This document shows positions 45,406 through 54,699 of a stretch of DNA of 64,000 nucleotides, piece by piece. Every line of letters begins with the position of its first letter. The first letter of the stretch is position 1. This DNA comes from Roseithermus sacchariphilus. GTDB taxonomy: Bacteria > Bacteroidota > Rhodothermia > Rhodothermales > MEBIC09517. The DNA lies in assembly GCA_003285105.1 (NCBI GenBank), contig CP030158.1, positions 4,388,449 to 4,452,448 of the forward strand, given 5' to 3'. Position numbers and translations under genes: made by a program. The notes under the pieces were generated by a model. That model searched no databases. It had not been told where the DNA came from and saw nothing but the letters and a program-made list of their open reading frames with translations.

Positions 45406-45855
45406 ATGCCCGTCCTGGAGAAAACCCTTCGGATCGAAGCGCCCGTCGAGAAGGTCTACGCGTTCTGGCGCGACTTTCACCGCTTTGCCGAGTTTCTGCC
45501 GGCCGTTCGCTCCATCGACGTGCTGAGCGAGACGCAGAGCCACTGGGTCGTCAGCGCCCCGTTCAACACCACGGTCGAGTTCACCGCCGAGACCACCGAG
45601 CACGTCCCGAACCGCTACCTGCGCTGGGAGTCCCTGCACGGAGCCGGAGTGGACGTGGTGCGCAGCGGGGGGGAGATCACCTTCTACCCGGAGGATGACG
45701 GCGCGGCCACGCGCGTGGCGTTGCGCTTCTCCTACACGCTCCCCAGCGAAGCCGCCCAGCGCGTCGTGGACACGCTGGCTGCCCTGGGCTACCCCGGGCG
45801 CGACTTCGACGAGAACCTGGCGCTCATCAAGCAGCGCATCGAGGCGGCCCCCTGA
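45406..45855 (+). CDS. SRPBCC (START/Bet v1-like) family protein
   Basis: A 149-residue protein of the polyketide cyclase/START superfamily. It begins LEKTLRIEAPVEKVYAFWRDFHRFAEFLP, the characteristic first strand and helices. RYLRWESLHGAGVDVVRSGGEITFYP and a C-terminal long helix (VVDTLAALGYPGRDFDENLALIKQRI) follow. Such proteins bind hydrophobic ligands; no ligand can be inferred. It is convergent with the secreted peptidase gene that ends 54 bases further on. ATG 45406 is the only start preserving the fold. Confidence 0.85.
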   Translation: MPVLEKTLRIEAPVEKVYAFWRDFHRFAEFLPAVRSIDVLSETQSHWVVSAPFNTTVEFTAETTEHVPNRYLRWESLHGAGVDVVRSGGEITFYPEDDGAATRVALRFSYTLPSEAAQRVVDTLAALGYPGRDFDENLALIKQRIEAAP

Positions 45856-45909
45856 ACCGGAGGCGGCGCCCTGAGCCGGCCGGCCTCCACCCGCGCTGCG
45901 CGGTGAGGA

Positions 45910-47733
45910 CTACTTGACGAGCAATGCGCGCCGGGTGGCGGTGAAGGTGCGGCCGGTGACGCGTACCAGGTACACCCCGCTGGGCCACGCGCCGGCATCG
46001 AGGTGGAACGTGTGCCGGGTCTGGGCCGGCAACGGCCCCTCGTGCAGCAAAGCCCGCCGCCGCCCCAGCGCATCGAGCACCTCCACGCGGACGTCCTGCG
46101 CCTCCGCCACGGTCAACGTCAGCGCCGCCCGCGGGTTGAACGGGTTCGGGTAGACCGCCGACAGCTCGTAGCGCGTCGCGATCTCGACGGCCAGCTCCAC
46201 GACCGGGCCGTAGGCGGCCGTCCCGTCGAAGTCCACCTGCCGGAGCCGGAAGCCATAGCGTCCCGGCGCCGGCGCGTCCAGCCGGTAGCGGTAATGCCGG
46301 CGCTCCAGGCTCGTGCCCGCCCCGGCGACGAACCCGACCGCCCCCCACGCCGTGTCCGCCGCCGTGCGCACCTCGACGTCGAAGCCGGCGTTGTTCGTCT
46401 CCGTGGCCGTGGTCCAGGTCAGCACCACCGCCCGGCCGTCCTGCTGCGCCTCGAAGGCGACGAGCTCGACCGGCAGCGGCAACGCGGCACAGGCCGTCTG
46501 GTCCACGAAGTCGCTGTCCGTCATGTCCCGGAAGAGCGCGCACGTCACCGGGCCGGGCGCGCGGGCCACCTCCCCCCCGGCGATGCTGTAGGTCATCAGC
46601 GCGCTGGTCGTGCCGTTGAAGACCTCCCCCAGGTGGGCGATGCTGGAGCCGGCGCTCCACGTCGCCGGGGCATACAGCTCGACGCGGCTGTTGCCGTTGG
46701 CCGCCTCGGCGTAGGCCCCGCCGAAGAACACGTCGTCGCTCCGCAACGCGCTCCCCAGCGCCGTGGACGGATCGGCATAGGTGCCCGTATCGGACAGCAG
46801 CGCGCCGCCGGCGTCTTCCAGAAACGCATCGAACCGCGCCAGGTAGCTGCCGCTGACCAGGCACCCTTCGGAGGCCGTGTTCCGGCACTCGGCCTGGTTG
46901 CTCGATCCATCGTCGACCCCGTCGTCGTAGTCCGACAGGCTCACGAAGCCGATGCCGTGGGTCAGTTCGTGCAGGACGACGCTTTCCAGGTCATACTCGC
47001 TCCCCCCCGGCACGCCGCTGCCCGTGTACCAGTTGGAAAACTGATTGTTGAATCGCGCCACGATGTCCGGGTCCGCCACATTGGACCCGGACACGTACTC
47101 GGCCGTGACGAGGCTGTACCACTGCGTTGGATTACCGCCCACGGAGACACCGACCAGGTAACCGGGGCCGGCCGACCCGAGGATGCCCGGCCCCAGCGCA
47201 TCCCAGTTGGCGGACACGGTGACGGTCTGCGAGAGGTTCAGGATGCCGCTCCAGGTGTCGGCGGCCCGCTGGAAGGCAGCGCGGGCGTCGGCATCGTTCT
47301 GGAAGTCCGTGTCGTAGGTGATGCTGAAGGTCGCGGTCTGCTGCAACGGAACGGCTCCCGGAACAGCGGCCCGGCGCGGCAGGCGCAGGTAGTGGCCGGG
47401 ATGCGGCGTGGCGTCGGCCCGCAGCAGGCAGAAGCGCTCCGGCGGCGGCGCCTTGAGCAGCCCCACGAAACGGACCTCGGCCGGATCGACGCCGAGGACC
47501 TCGGCGAAGCCCATCTCCAGGCGCTGCGCCACCGCCGGGTCGAGCTGGATCAGCGTGCCGGGTGCGTGGCGCGTCAGATCCACCGGCCCCGCCGCCTGCA
47601 CCACGGGCGGCGCCTCCTGCGCCCGCACGGCCCCCACCCCCGGCAGGAGCCCCAGCCACAGCACGGCAGCCATTGTACCAATGACCCCCGGTGTGGAAAG
47701 AAACGACCCCTCGTGCGTCGTAGCCTGTGCCAT
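45910..47733 (-). CDS. Secreted HExxH metallopeptidase with type IX sorting domain
   Basis: A 607-residue protein: an N-terminal hydrophobic export signal (about residues 19-38, ending VRAQ), a propeptide-like region, and a catalytic domain with HELTHGIGF at residues 255-263. A beta-domain follows (LPVELVAFEAQQDGRAVVLTWTTATETNNAGF, common before the sorting signal in Rhodothermales-type proteins). The C-terminal sorting domain has YPNPFNPRAALTL ... GVYLVRVTG. The motif is HExxHxxGF, but the metzincin third histidine position holds Ser, so the third zinc ligand is elsewhere. An ATG at 47772 is an alternative start. It is unrelated in sequence to the neighbouring repeat tails apart from domain type. 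Confidence 0.84.
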   Translation of the reverse strand: MAQATTHEGSFLSTPGVIGTMAAVLWLGLLPGVGAVRAQEAPPVVQAAGPVDLTRHAPGTLIQLDPAVAQRLEMGFAEVLGVDPAEVRFVGLLKAPPPERFCLLRADATPHPGHYLRLPRRAAVPGAVPLQQTATFSITYDTDFQNDADARAAFQRAADTWSGILNLSQTVTVSANWDALGPGILGSAGPGYLVGVSVGGNPTQWYSLVTAEYVSGSNVADPDIVARFNNQFSNWYTGSGVPGGSEYDLESVVLHELTHGIGFVSLSDYDDGVDDGSSNQAECRNTASEGCLVSGSYLARFDAFLEDAGGALLSDTGTYADPSTALGSALRSDDVFFGGAYAEAANGNSRVELYAPATWSAGSSIAHLGEVFNGTTSALMTYSIAGGEVARAPGPVTCALFRDMTDSDFVDQTACAALPLPVELVAFEAQQDGRAVVLTWTTATETNNAGFDVEVRTAADTAWGAVGFVAGAGTSLERRHYRYRLDAPAPGRYGFRLRQVDFDGTAAYGPVVELAVEIATRYELSAVYPNPFNPRAALTLTVAEAQDVRVEVLDALGRRRALLHEGPLPAQTRHTFHLDAGAWPSGVYLVRVTGRTFTATRRALLVK

Positions 47734-47817
47734 AAGCCCCCGGATTTGCCTGAAATCTTCGCAGGATAACAATCCGTCCCGGACGGCGCAAACGGCGGGC
47801 CTAAAACGCCGGGCGGC

Positions 47818-49215
47818 CTATCCGTCCGTCAGGGCATCCCGCAAGCCGAGGTCGCGGAAGGGGCGGTACTCCCGGGCGACCTCACGGACGGCCCGGGCCA
47901 GCAGGTCCATCCCCTCGTCGATCTCCGCCTCGGTGATCGTCAGGGGCGAGCGGAAGCGGATCGAGCGCGTGCCACAGCCCAGGATGACCACCCCGGCCTC
48001 GTAGGCCTTCTGGAGGATCCGATCCCGGAACTCGGTCGTGGGCAGGTCGAAGGCGCACATCAGCCCCCGGCCGCGCACGTTGTGCACCAGGCCCACCTCG
48101 TCCTGCAGGTGATGCAGGCGCTCCAGCAGATGCGCGCCCACACGGGCCGCCTGCCCGACCAGGTCGTCCTCCTCGATGATCTCCAGCGTCCGGTCGAAGC
48201 GCACCATGTCCACCAGGCTGCCGCCCCAGGTCGAGTTGATGCGGCTCGGCACCTGGAAGACGTGGTCTTCGACCTCGTCGAGCCGGCGGCCGGCCAGGAT
48301 GCCGCAGACCTGCGTCTTCTTGCCGAAGGCGATGATGTCCGGCTCGACGCCGAGCGCCTGGTGCGCCCAGAACCGCCCCGTGATGCCGACGCCGGACTGC
48401 ACCTCGTCGAAGATGAGCAGCGCCTCGTTCTCCAGCGCCAGGTCCTTGAGGGCGCGCAGAAACTCGGGCCGGAAGTGATTGTCCCCGCCCTCACCCTGGA
48501 TCGGCTCGATGATGATGCAGGCGATCTCGTCCTTGTGTTCGAGGAAGGCGTGCCGGGCCTGATTGAGCGCCCGTTGCTCGTGCTTCTCCACCTCTTCCAG
48601 GTGCTCCTCCAGCGGGAACACGATCCGGGGGTTGGTGATGCGCGGCCAGTCGAACTTCGGGAAGTACATGGTCTTGCGCGGGTCCGCCGTGTTCGTCAGC
48701 GAGAGCGTGTACCCGCTGCGCCCGTGGAAGGCCTGATCGAAGTGCAGCACCTTGTGGCCGACCTCGCGGCGGTAGCCCTTCTGGAAGTTCTTGCGCACCT
48801 TCCAGTCGAAGGCGGTCTTCAGCGCGTTCTCCACGGCCAGCGCCCCGCCGGAGATGAAGAAGGCATAGGGCAGATACTCCGGAATCCCGACCCGGTCGAA
48901 CGTCTTCAGGAAGCGCGCCATGTGGACGGTGCGCACGTCCGAGTTGGTGATCTTGTTCAGCGCCGCCTCCATCAGCCGCTCCAGGAACGCCTCATCGCCC
49001 AGCATCTTGGGATGGTTCATGCCGAGGGCGCTGGAGGCGTAGAAGCCGAAGAAGTCGAGGTAGCGCCGGCCCGTGAGCTGGTCGTAGAGCTCGACCCCCC
49101 GGCTCTTCTTCAGGTCGAGCACCATCGGCATCATGCCGCGGGCGTTCAGGTGCTGGAAGAAGATGGCCCGCACGTCTTCCGGGGTGATGGTATTCGTCGA
49201 GAGCGCTTCTGCCAT
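47818..49215 (-). CDS. lat: L-lysine 6-aminotransferase
   Basis: A 465-residue class III PLP aminotransferase transferring the epsilon-amino group of lysine to 2-oxoglutarate. The product, aminoadipate semialdehyde, feeds lysine degradation or aminoadipate formation. Diagnostic segments are FISGGALAVENALKTAFDWKV, FHGRSGYTLSLTNT, IEPIQGEGGDNHF, FDEVQSGVGITGRFW (269-283) and the PLP lysine K300 in FGKKTQVCG, all as in LAT proteins. A TATCTTG box lies 48 bases upstream on the minus strand (49263-49269). Confidence 0.93.
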   Translation of the reverse strand: MAEALSTNTITPEDVRAIFFQHLNARGMMPMVLDLKKSRGVELYDQLTGRRYLDFFGFYASSALGMNHPKMLGDEAFLERLMEAALNKITNSDVRTVHMARFLKTFDRVGIPEYLPYAFFISGGALAVENALKTAFDWKVRKNFQKGYRREVGHKVLHFDQAFHGRSGYTLSLTNTADPRKTMYFPKFDWPRITNPRIVFPLEEHLEEVEKHEQRALNQARHAFLEHKDEIACIIIEPIQGEGGDNHFRPEFLRALKDLALENEALLIFDEVQSGVGITGRFWAHQALGVEPDIIAFGKKTQVCGILAGRRLDEVEDHVFQVPSRINSTWGGSLVDMVRFDRTLEIIEEDDLVGQAARVGAHLLERLHHLQDEVGLVHNVRGRGLMCAFDLPTTEFRDRILQKAYEAGVVILGCGTRSIRFRSPLTITEAEIDEGMDLLARAVREVAREYRPFRDLGLRDALTDG

Positions 49216-49522
49216 GGGGAAAAGACCTGCTGATCGGTGTACGTCGTCGCCGTGGGTTCCGGCAAGATATAGATTTCGTGGAGGGAAGAGGACCCGCCTG
49301 CGGCCGGCGCACAGAATTCCCGAATCCTAAACATTCTCCGCCGGACCTGCCGGCGTCTGCCCGCCCGGCGGCCCGTTCGGCGGGGGATCCTTTGCCGGCC
49401 AGCGGGGTAGCCTACCGGGTCGTTCCGGCCGGAGATCCCGCGGAGCCCCGCAGCGCGTTCCGCAGGGTCGCCACCGGCCCGGCCTCCGCCCGTTTCCCCC
49501 GACGCCATCCCTGCTGCCCGAC
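49216..49522. other. Divergent intergenic region lat / lipA
   Basis: About 307 bases. It contains the minus-strand TATCTTG at 49263-49269 for lat. No box could be assigned for lipA, and there is no credible small gene. Confidence 0.5.
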
Positions 49523-50500
49523 GTGCCCGAATCCCCTGCCCGCCCGTTCAAACCCGGCGAAATCGAACTGAAGCGCGCCCCGAAGGAGCCGCTGGCTCCC
49601 GGCGGCGACGGTGACGCCGGCCTGCTCGAGTTGCCCGTGATCGAGCCGCCCCGGGTGGCCAACGCCCGCGGCAAACGGCCGGACTGGCTGCGCGTGAAGC
49701 TCCCCTACGGACCCACCTACAAGCAGGTCGCCGACCTCGTCGAGCAGCACCAGCTCCACACCGTCTGCCAGAGCGCCCGCTGCCCCAACATGGGCGAGTG
49801 CTGGAGCGCCGGCACGGCGACCTTCATGATCCTGGGCAACGTCTGCACCCGCTCCTGCGGCTTCTGCGCCGTGATGACGGGCCGCCCGGATGCCGGGCTG
49901 GACTGGGACGAGCCGCGCCGCGTGGCCGAAGCCGCCGAGAAGATGCGGCTCAAGCACGTCGTCGTCACCTCCGTCAACCGTGACGAACGCGAGGACGGCG
50001 GCGCCCCCATCTTTGCCGAAACCATCGAGCGGCTGCACGCCCTCGGCTGCACCGTGGAGGTGCTCACGCCCGACTTCCGGGGCAACCGCGAGGCCTGCCA
50101 GATGGTCTTCGATGCCCGCCCGGACGTCTTCAACCACAACGTCGAAACCGTGCCGCGGCTCTACCGGCGCGTCCGTCCGCAGGCTCACTACCAGCGCTCC
50201 CTCGACGTGCTGCGCTGGGCCAAGGAAGCCGGCCTGCGCACCAAGAGCGGCATCATGGTCGGCCTCGGCGAAACACAGGACGAAGTGCTGGCGCTCATGG
50301 ACGACTTCGTCGCCATCGGGCTGGACGTGATGACCATCGGGCAGTACCTCCAGCCGACGAAGATGCACCTGCCGGTGGAGGAGTTCGTCCACCCGGACGT
50401 GTTCCGCTGGTACAAGGAGGTGGGCGAGGCGAAGGGCCTGGGCCACGTCGAAAGCGGCCCGCTCGTGCGCAGCTCCTACCACGCCGAGCGGCACGTCTGA
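49523..50500 (+). CDS. lipA: Lipoyl synthase (radical SAM)
   Basis: A 325-residue enzyme inserting two sulfurs into octanoyl-protein to make lipoate for 2-oxoacid dehydrogenases. The auxiliary cluster cysteines are Cys82, Cys87 and Cys93 ([14 protein letters not shown]). The radical-SAM cluster is Cys108, Cys112 and Cys115 (VCTRSCGFC). Other family blocks are [31 protein letters not shown] and the C-terminal [11 protein letters not shown]. The start is GTG at 49523; the next in-frame ATG would remove the first cluster. It is followed by a terminator. Confidence 0.96.
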   Translation: MPESPARPFKPGEIELKRAPKEPLAPGGDGDAGLLELPVIEPPRVANARGKRPDWLRVKLPYGPTYKQVADLVEQHQLHTVCQSARCPNMGECWSAGTATFMILGNVCTRSCGFCAVMTGRPDAGLDWDEPRRVAEAAEKMRLKHVVVTSVNRDEREDGGAPIFAETIERLHALGCTVEVLTPDFRGNREACQMVFDARPDVFNHNVETVPRLYRRVRPQAHYQRSLDVLRWAKEAGLRTKSGIMVGLGETQDEVLALMDDFVAIGLDVMTIGQYLQPTKMHLPVEEFVHPDVFRWYKEVGEAKGLGHVESGPLVRSSYHAERHV

Positions 50501-50531
50501 CCCCTGCGGTTCGCCCTCCGCCGGGCCGGGC

Positions 50532-50566
50532 GCCGGGCCTCCGAGTGCCGGCACCCCGGCTTTTTT
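50532..50566 (+). terminator. Intrinsic terminator of lipA
   Basis: Stem GCCGGG (50532-50537) / CCCGGC (50555-50560) with a GTGCCGGCAC inner palindrome, followed by six T. Confidence 0.65.
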
Positions 50567-50662
50567 GCGCCGCACGAACGCCCCGCCCGGATCCAAGGCG
50601 ACCCTGTCGAGTAGCTCTGGAAGCCCTCCCGTTCCCTCGCTGTCCTGGAAAGCGCTTCCGCG

Positions 50663-51481
50663 ATGAGCACCGTTCTCTGCCTCCTCCGGCGCACCCGGCT
50701 CCTGTGCCTGCTCGGCCTCTTCCTGGCCCCTTCCCCCGCCCTCCACGCACAGCCGGCCGAGGCCCCTGAGCACGCCGTCACGATGGCGGACACGCTGGCG
50801 CTGGCCGGCGCCGAAGGGCTCTACGTGGAGAACTACAAGGGCAGCATCACGGTGACCACCTGGGACCGTCCGAGCGTGGCCTATCACGCCCGCATCGTCG
50901 CCGAAGACCTCGACGGGCAGATGATGCTGCCGGAGATCGAGATCCAGGTCACCCGGGACGAGGACGGCCAACTGAGCCTCGTGACGAACTACCGCAAGGC
51001 GCTCCGGGCGATGCAGCGCCTCTACCCGGACCTCCAGCAGTACAGCCTCCCGCCGGTCCACTACGTCATCACGATGCCCCGCACGATGCCCCTCAAGATC
51101 GACGATTACATGTCCGAGATCGACGTCACGGGGCTGGGGGCGGACCTGGAGATCTACACCTACAAAGGCCATGTGGCCGTCACCGACCTCGACGGCACCA
51201 TCAAGCTGGACATGTTCATGGGCCGCGCGGACATCGGCATCCGCACCCTGACGGGCGACAGCGTCATCGACACGTACGAGAGCAACGTGGACGTGCGCCT
51301 GCCGCAGGACGCGGCCTTCGACCTGGCCCTGGACCTCGGTGCGCTGTGCACGCTGATGGACTTCGGCTTCAACCTCACCGACCGGGGCAAGGCGCCGCCG
51401 AAGCTGAACCCCATCAACGGCGGCGGCCCGCAGCTCCATCTGAGTAACCACAGCGGCTTCCTGCGGCTCTACGCCCAGTAG
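50663..51481 (+). CDS. Secreted DUF4097-like beta-helix protein
   Basis: A 272-residue exported protein. The signal peptide (LLCLLGLFLAPSPALHAQ) precedes a body of short repeating beta-strands (GLYVENYKGSITVTTWDRPSV, VHYVITMPRTMPLKIDDYMSEIDVTGLGADLEIYTYKGHVAVTDLDGTIKLDM broken over several turns). This layout is typical of DUF4097 putative adhesins or anti-sigma-linked proteins. No partner is evident nearby. It is convergent with the EamA transporter gene, 49 bases away. Confidence 0.65.
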   Translation: MSTVLCLLRRTRLLCLLGLFLAPSPALHAQPAEAPEHAVTMADTLALAGAEGLYVENYKGSITVTTWDRPSVAYHARIVAEDLDGQMMLPEIEIQVTRDEDGQLSLVTNYRKALRAMQRLYPDLQQYSLPPVHYVITMPRTMPLKIDDYMSEIDVTGLGADLEIYTYKGHVAVTDLDGTIKLDMFMGRADIGIRTLTGDSVIDTYESNVDVRLPQDAAFDLALDLGALCTLMDFGFNLTDRGKAPPKLNPINGGGPQLHLSNHSGFLRLYAQ

Positions 51482-51530
51482 GCCGCCCCGCCACGGCCGG
51501 TCGCCACGGCCGGTCGCCACGGCCGCGCGC

Positions 51531-52583
51531 TCACGCCACGGGCGGCTCCCCCTCGAACGGCGGTGCCCCGCCGAGCTGGAGGCAGACGGCCCCGATCACG
51601 ATCAGCAACCCCGCCGCGATCTCCAGCGACGACGTCGGGGTGCCGATCGTCAGCCAGGCGATGAGGATCGTGGCGAGGGGCACCATGTTGCCGTAGAGCA
51701 CCACCTGCGTCGGCCGGATGGCCCGCAGCGCGCGCACCTTCACCCACTGCCCGATCCCGACGCCCACGACGCCACCTGCGACGATGGCCACCCAGGTCCA
51801 CCCGCTCAGGGCGAGCCACGGTTGCTGCACGAGCGACGGGGTGGCCACCAGCACGTAGAGCGTGCCGCCGATCACCGTGCGGAGGGCCACCATCGGCGTG
51901 GCGCCGTAGGACGAGGCCAGCGGCTTGATGAGGTGCAACTCGGCCACGGCCATCACCAGCGCCGCGAAGAGCAGCAGGTCGCCGAGCCAGTAGCCCCGCC
52001 CCGGCGCGAGCCCGTCCACGGCCAGCCCCAGGGCGCCGAGCCCGGCCAGCACCAGCCCGAAGACGCCGAGGCGCGTGATGCGCTCCGTCCGCAAGAGGTA
52101 GCCGATGCCCGCGCTCATCACCGGCGCCAGCGCAAGCCAGAAAGCCGCCCGCCCCGCATACGTGAGGTTCAACCCTTCGATGCCCAGCCAGGGCGCCAGC
52201 AACGCCCCGAGCACCGACACCAGCAGCAGCCGCGGCCAGTCCGCACCGCCCACGCGGGGAAACAGGCGAAACACCGATCCGTTGCGGCGCACGTCCGCCC
52301 AGCATTGCGCATAGAGCAGCACCAGCAACCCGAGCCCTCCCATCACGAACCGGGCCACGCTGAACGAGATCGCCGCCATCTCGGCCACGGCCACCTCGGC
52401 CAGCACGAAGTTGCCGCCCCACAGAAAGGTGAAGAGCAGCAACAAGCCGTGATGCGGCCAGACCGCCTCCGGCGCCTCCGGGCCCTCCCACCGGGACGCC
52501 CCCGGAACCGCTTCGGCCGGCGCGGCCTCGGCCGGAGCAGCCGACGGAAGCGAAGGCGGGGAGGGCGAAGAGGACGGAGCCAT
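51531..52583 (-). CDS. EamA-family (DMT) transporter
   Basis: A 350-residue inner-membrane protein with ten predicted transmembrane helices in two EamA repeats (FLWGGNFVLAEVAVAEMAAISFSVARF; LGDLLLFAALVMAVAELHLIKPL). An unusual Ser/Pro/Ala-rich N-terminal cytoplasmic stretch of about 40 residues precedes the first helix. Drug/metabolite exporters of this family move amino acids or other small solutes; the substrate is not predictable. ATG 52583 keeps the low-complexity tail, and translation could begin later. Confidence 0.85.
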   Translation of the reverse strand: MAPSSSPSPPSLPSAAPAEAAPAEAVPGASRWEGPEAPEAVWPHHGLLLLFTFLWGGNFVLAEVAVAEMAAISFSVARFVMGGLGLLVLLYAQCWADVRRNGSVFRLFPRVGGADWPRLLLVSVLGALLAPWLGIEGLNLTYAGRAAFWLALAPVMSAGIGYLLRTERITRLGVFGLVLAGLGALGLAVDGLAPGRGYWLGDLLLFAALVMAVAELHLIKPLASSYGATPMVALRTVIGGTLYVLVATPSLVQQPWLALSGWTWVAIVAGGVVGVGIGQWVKVRALRAIRPTQVVLYGNMVPLATILIAWLTIGTPTSSLEIAAGLLIVIGAVCLQLGGAPPFEGEPPVA

Positions 52584-52723
52584 GCCGGCAGGATTCGGCA
52601 CCACGGACGGGCGATGGGGATGTCCGATACACCGCCGGCCGCGCCAATCGTTCCACACGGCACGGCCGAAGGATCCGCGTGCTGCTTTGACGCGGATTTC
52701 CCAGACGCTACCCGCTAAATCCG

Positions 52724-52730
52724 TATCTTC
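52724..52730 (+). promoter_or_regulatory. Candidate -7 box (TATCTTC) of ndk
   Basis: TATCTTC in CCGTATCTTCCGG, 76 bases before the ndk start. Weak on its own, but it matches the recurring box set. Confidence 0.3.
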
Positions 52731-52805
52731 CGGTGCGCCGGGCGGCCTCCCCCCGGAAGCCGCCCGGCTTCCCTGTTTTTCCGACCTTACCCCTGACGCA
52801 TTCCC

Positions 52806-53237
52806 ATGGCTGTCGAACGTACTCTTGCCATCATCAAACCCGACGCCGTCGAGAACGGACACGCCGGGGCCATCCTCCAGCGTATCGAGGCCGCCGGCTT
52901 CGCCGTCCGCGCCATGAAACTGATCCGCCTGACGAAGGCCGAGGCCGAAGGCTTCTACGCCGTCCACCGGGGCAAGCCGTTCTTCGAGGAGCTGACGACC
53001 TTCATGTCCAGCGGTCCCTGCATTCCGCTCGTGCTGGAGAAAGAAAACGCCGTCGCCGCCTGGCGCGAGCTGATCGGGGCGACGAACCCGGCCAACGCCG
53101 CCGAGGGTACGATCCGCAAGGACTACGCGGAATCGGTGGGGCGCAACGCCGTCCACGGCTCCGACTCCGTCGAGAACGGCCGCCTGGAGGCGAACTACTT
53201 CTTCGCCGAGCACGAGATCGTCGCCAACCAGGCCTGA
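52806..53237 (+). CDS. ndk: Nucleoside diphosphate kinase
   Basis: A 143-residue enzyme balancing NTP pools through a phosphohistidine intermediate. It starts [18 protein letters not shown]. The catalytic His117 is in [14 protein letters not shown], and the nucleotide-binding region includes [11 protein letters not shown]. Length and sequence are standard. It stands alone and ends in a strong hairpin terminator. Confidence 0.97.
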   Translation: MAVERTLAIIKPDAVENGHAGAILQRIEAAGFAVRAMKLIRLTKAEAEGFYAVHRGKPFFEELTTFMSSGPCIPLVLEKENAVAAWRELIGATNPANAAEGTIRKDYAESVGRNAVHGSDSVENGRLEANYFFAEHEIVANQA

Positions 53238-53263
53238 TTCCGTCTGCTCACCCGTCTGCACAC

Positions 53264-53297
53264 CGCGGGAGATCGCCGGCCGGTCTCCCGCGTTTTC
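53264..53297 (+). terminator. Intrinsic terminator of ndk
   Basis: 9-bp stem CGCGGGAGA (53264-53272) / TCTCCCGCG (53284-53292), followed by TTTTC. Confidence 0.8.
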
Positions 53298-53457
53298 ATG
53301 TCGATTCGCCCCCCGTCCCCTCGCCCCCCCGTCCCCTCGCCCCCCCGCCCCCGATGCGCCTCTCTCTGCTCGCCGCCCTGATCCTGCTGGCCGGCTGCGA
53401 CCCGGCCCCCCCACCCGCCGACGCGCCCCCCCGCGCGCCGTACGAACCGGCGCCCGG

Positions 53458-54612
53458 GTGCTGGCGGACCGGCAGTTCGAGCCGCTGGCCGGCCGGCGCG
53501 TCGGCCTGATCGTCAACCACACGGCCCGCGTCGATTCGGTCCACCTCATCGACCTCGTGGCCGCAGCGCCCGACGTCGAGCTGGTGGCCCTGTTCGGGCC
53601 GGAGCACGGCCTGCGGGGCGAGGCCGACGCCGGCGAGACGGTGGAGGACGGCCGGGACGACCGCACCGGGGTGCCCATCTACAGCCTCTACGGCGACACC
53701 CGCCGCCCCACGGCCGAGATGCTCGACGGGGTGGACGTGCTGGTCTTCGACATTCAGGACATCGGCGCGCGGTTCTACACCTACATCTCCACGATGGCGC
53801 TGGCCATGCAGGCCGCCGCCGAGCACGGCATCGCCTTCATGGTGCTGGACCGCCCCAACCCCCTCGGCGGCACCTACGTCTCCGGCTTCATGCTGGAGCC
53901 CGAGCAGACGTCCTTCGTCGGGCAGTTCCCCATCCCCATCGCCCACGGGATGACCGTCGGGGAGCTGGCGCAGATGATCCGGGGCGAGGGGCTGATGGAC
54001 GGGCTGGAGACGCTGGACCTGACCGTCATCCCGATGGAGCACTGGTCACGATCGCAACAGTGGCCGGACACCGGGCTGGAATGGGTGCCCACGAGCCCGA
54101 ACATCCCCGACTTCGAGACGGCGTTGATCTACCCCGGCGCCTGTTTCATCGAGGCCACGGCGGCCAGCGAGGGCCGCGGCACCCGGGAGCCGTTCAAGCT
54201 CATCGGGGCGCCGTGGGTGGCGGCGCAGGCCCTGGCGGACACCCTCAACGGCCGCGGCCTGCCGGGGCTACGCTTCGAGCCGGCCACGTTCACCCCCCGC
54301 AGCATCGAGGGCATGGCCTCCAGCCCGAAGCTCCAGGACCAGGAGGTGCACGGCGTCCGCTTCGTCGTCACCGACCGGCAGGCCGTCCGGCCCGTGGAAG
54401 CCGGGGTGCACCTGCTCGATGCGCTCTACCGGCAGAGCCAGGCCCGCGCGGTGCCGCTCATCACCCGCCCTGCCTGGCTGGCGCGCCTGGCCGGAACGGA
54501 ACGGCTCCTCGCGATGCTGACGGACGGCGCGACGCCGGAAGCCATCGTCGCCGCCTGGGCGGACGAGGTCGAGGCGTTCCGCCGGCAGCGGGCGCCGTAC
54601 CTGCTCTATTGA
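53458..54612 (+). CDS. DUF1343 / NamZ-type exo-beta-N-acetylmuramidase, with signal peptide in another frame
   Basis: The 384-residue frame from GTG 53458 covers the whole DUF1343 domain: RVGLIVNHTARVDS, LVALFGPEHGLRGEADAGE, YSLYGDTRRPTAEML, VFDIQDIGARFYTYISTM, DRPNPLGG, WVPTSPNIPDFETALIYPG, and FIEATAASEGRGT. NamZ enzymes release N-acetylmuramic acid from peptidoglycan fragments. An obvious lipoprotein signal (RLSLLAALILLAGC) starts at ATG 53354 but is one base out of frame with the domain. The two join naturally as ...EPAPG-VLADRQF if one G were added to the GGG run at 53456-53458. A sequencing indel or a recent frameshift is likely. Confidence 0.85.
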   Translation: MLADRQFEPLAGRRVGLIVNHTARVDSVHLIDLVAAAPDVELVALFGPEHGLRGEADAGETVEDGRDDRTGVPIYSLYGDTRRPTAEMLDGVDVLVFDIQDIGARFYTYISTMALAMQAAAEHGIAFMVLDRPNPLGGTYVSGFMLEPEQTSFVGQFPIPIAHGMTVGELAQMIRGEGLMDGLETLDLTVIPMEHWSRSQQWPDTGLEWVPTSPNIPDFETALIYPGACFIEATAASEGRGTREPFKLIGAPWVAAQALADTLNGRGLPGLRFEPATFTPRSIEGMASSPKLQDQEVHGVRFVVTDRQAVRPVEAGVHLLDALYRQSQARAVPLITRPAWLARLAGTERLLAMLTDGATPEAIVAAWADEVEAFRRQRAPYLLY

Positions 54613-54619
54613 GGCACCC

Positions 54620-54699
54620 GGCGCGACCTCAGCCCGGCGCGACCTCAGCCGGGCGCGACCTCAGCCGGGCGCGACCTCAGCCGGGCGCGACCTCAGCCG
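54620..54699. repeat. Five tandem copies of a 16-bp repeat
   Basis: Unit GGCGCGACCTCAGCCG (first copy ending CCC). The array starts 8 bases after the DUF1343 stop, and its last unit contains the stop codon of the convergent DUF3098 gene. Units are direct with no spacers, so it is not a CRISPR. Confidence 0.92.

Noticed and set aside
54620-54699. CRISPR array
   Set aside because: Repeats are contiguous with no spacers, the unit is only 16 bp, and there are no cas genes in the window.
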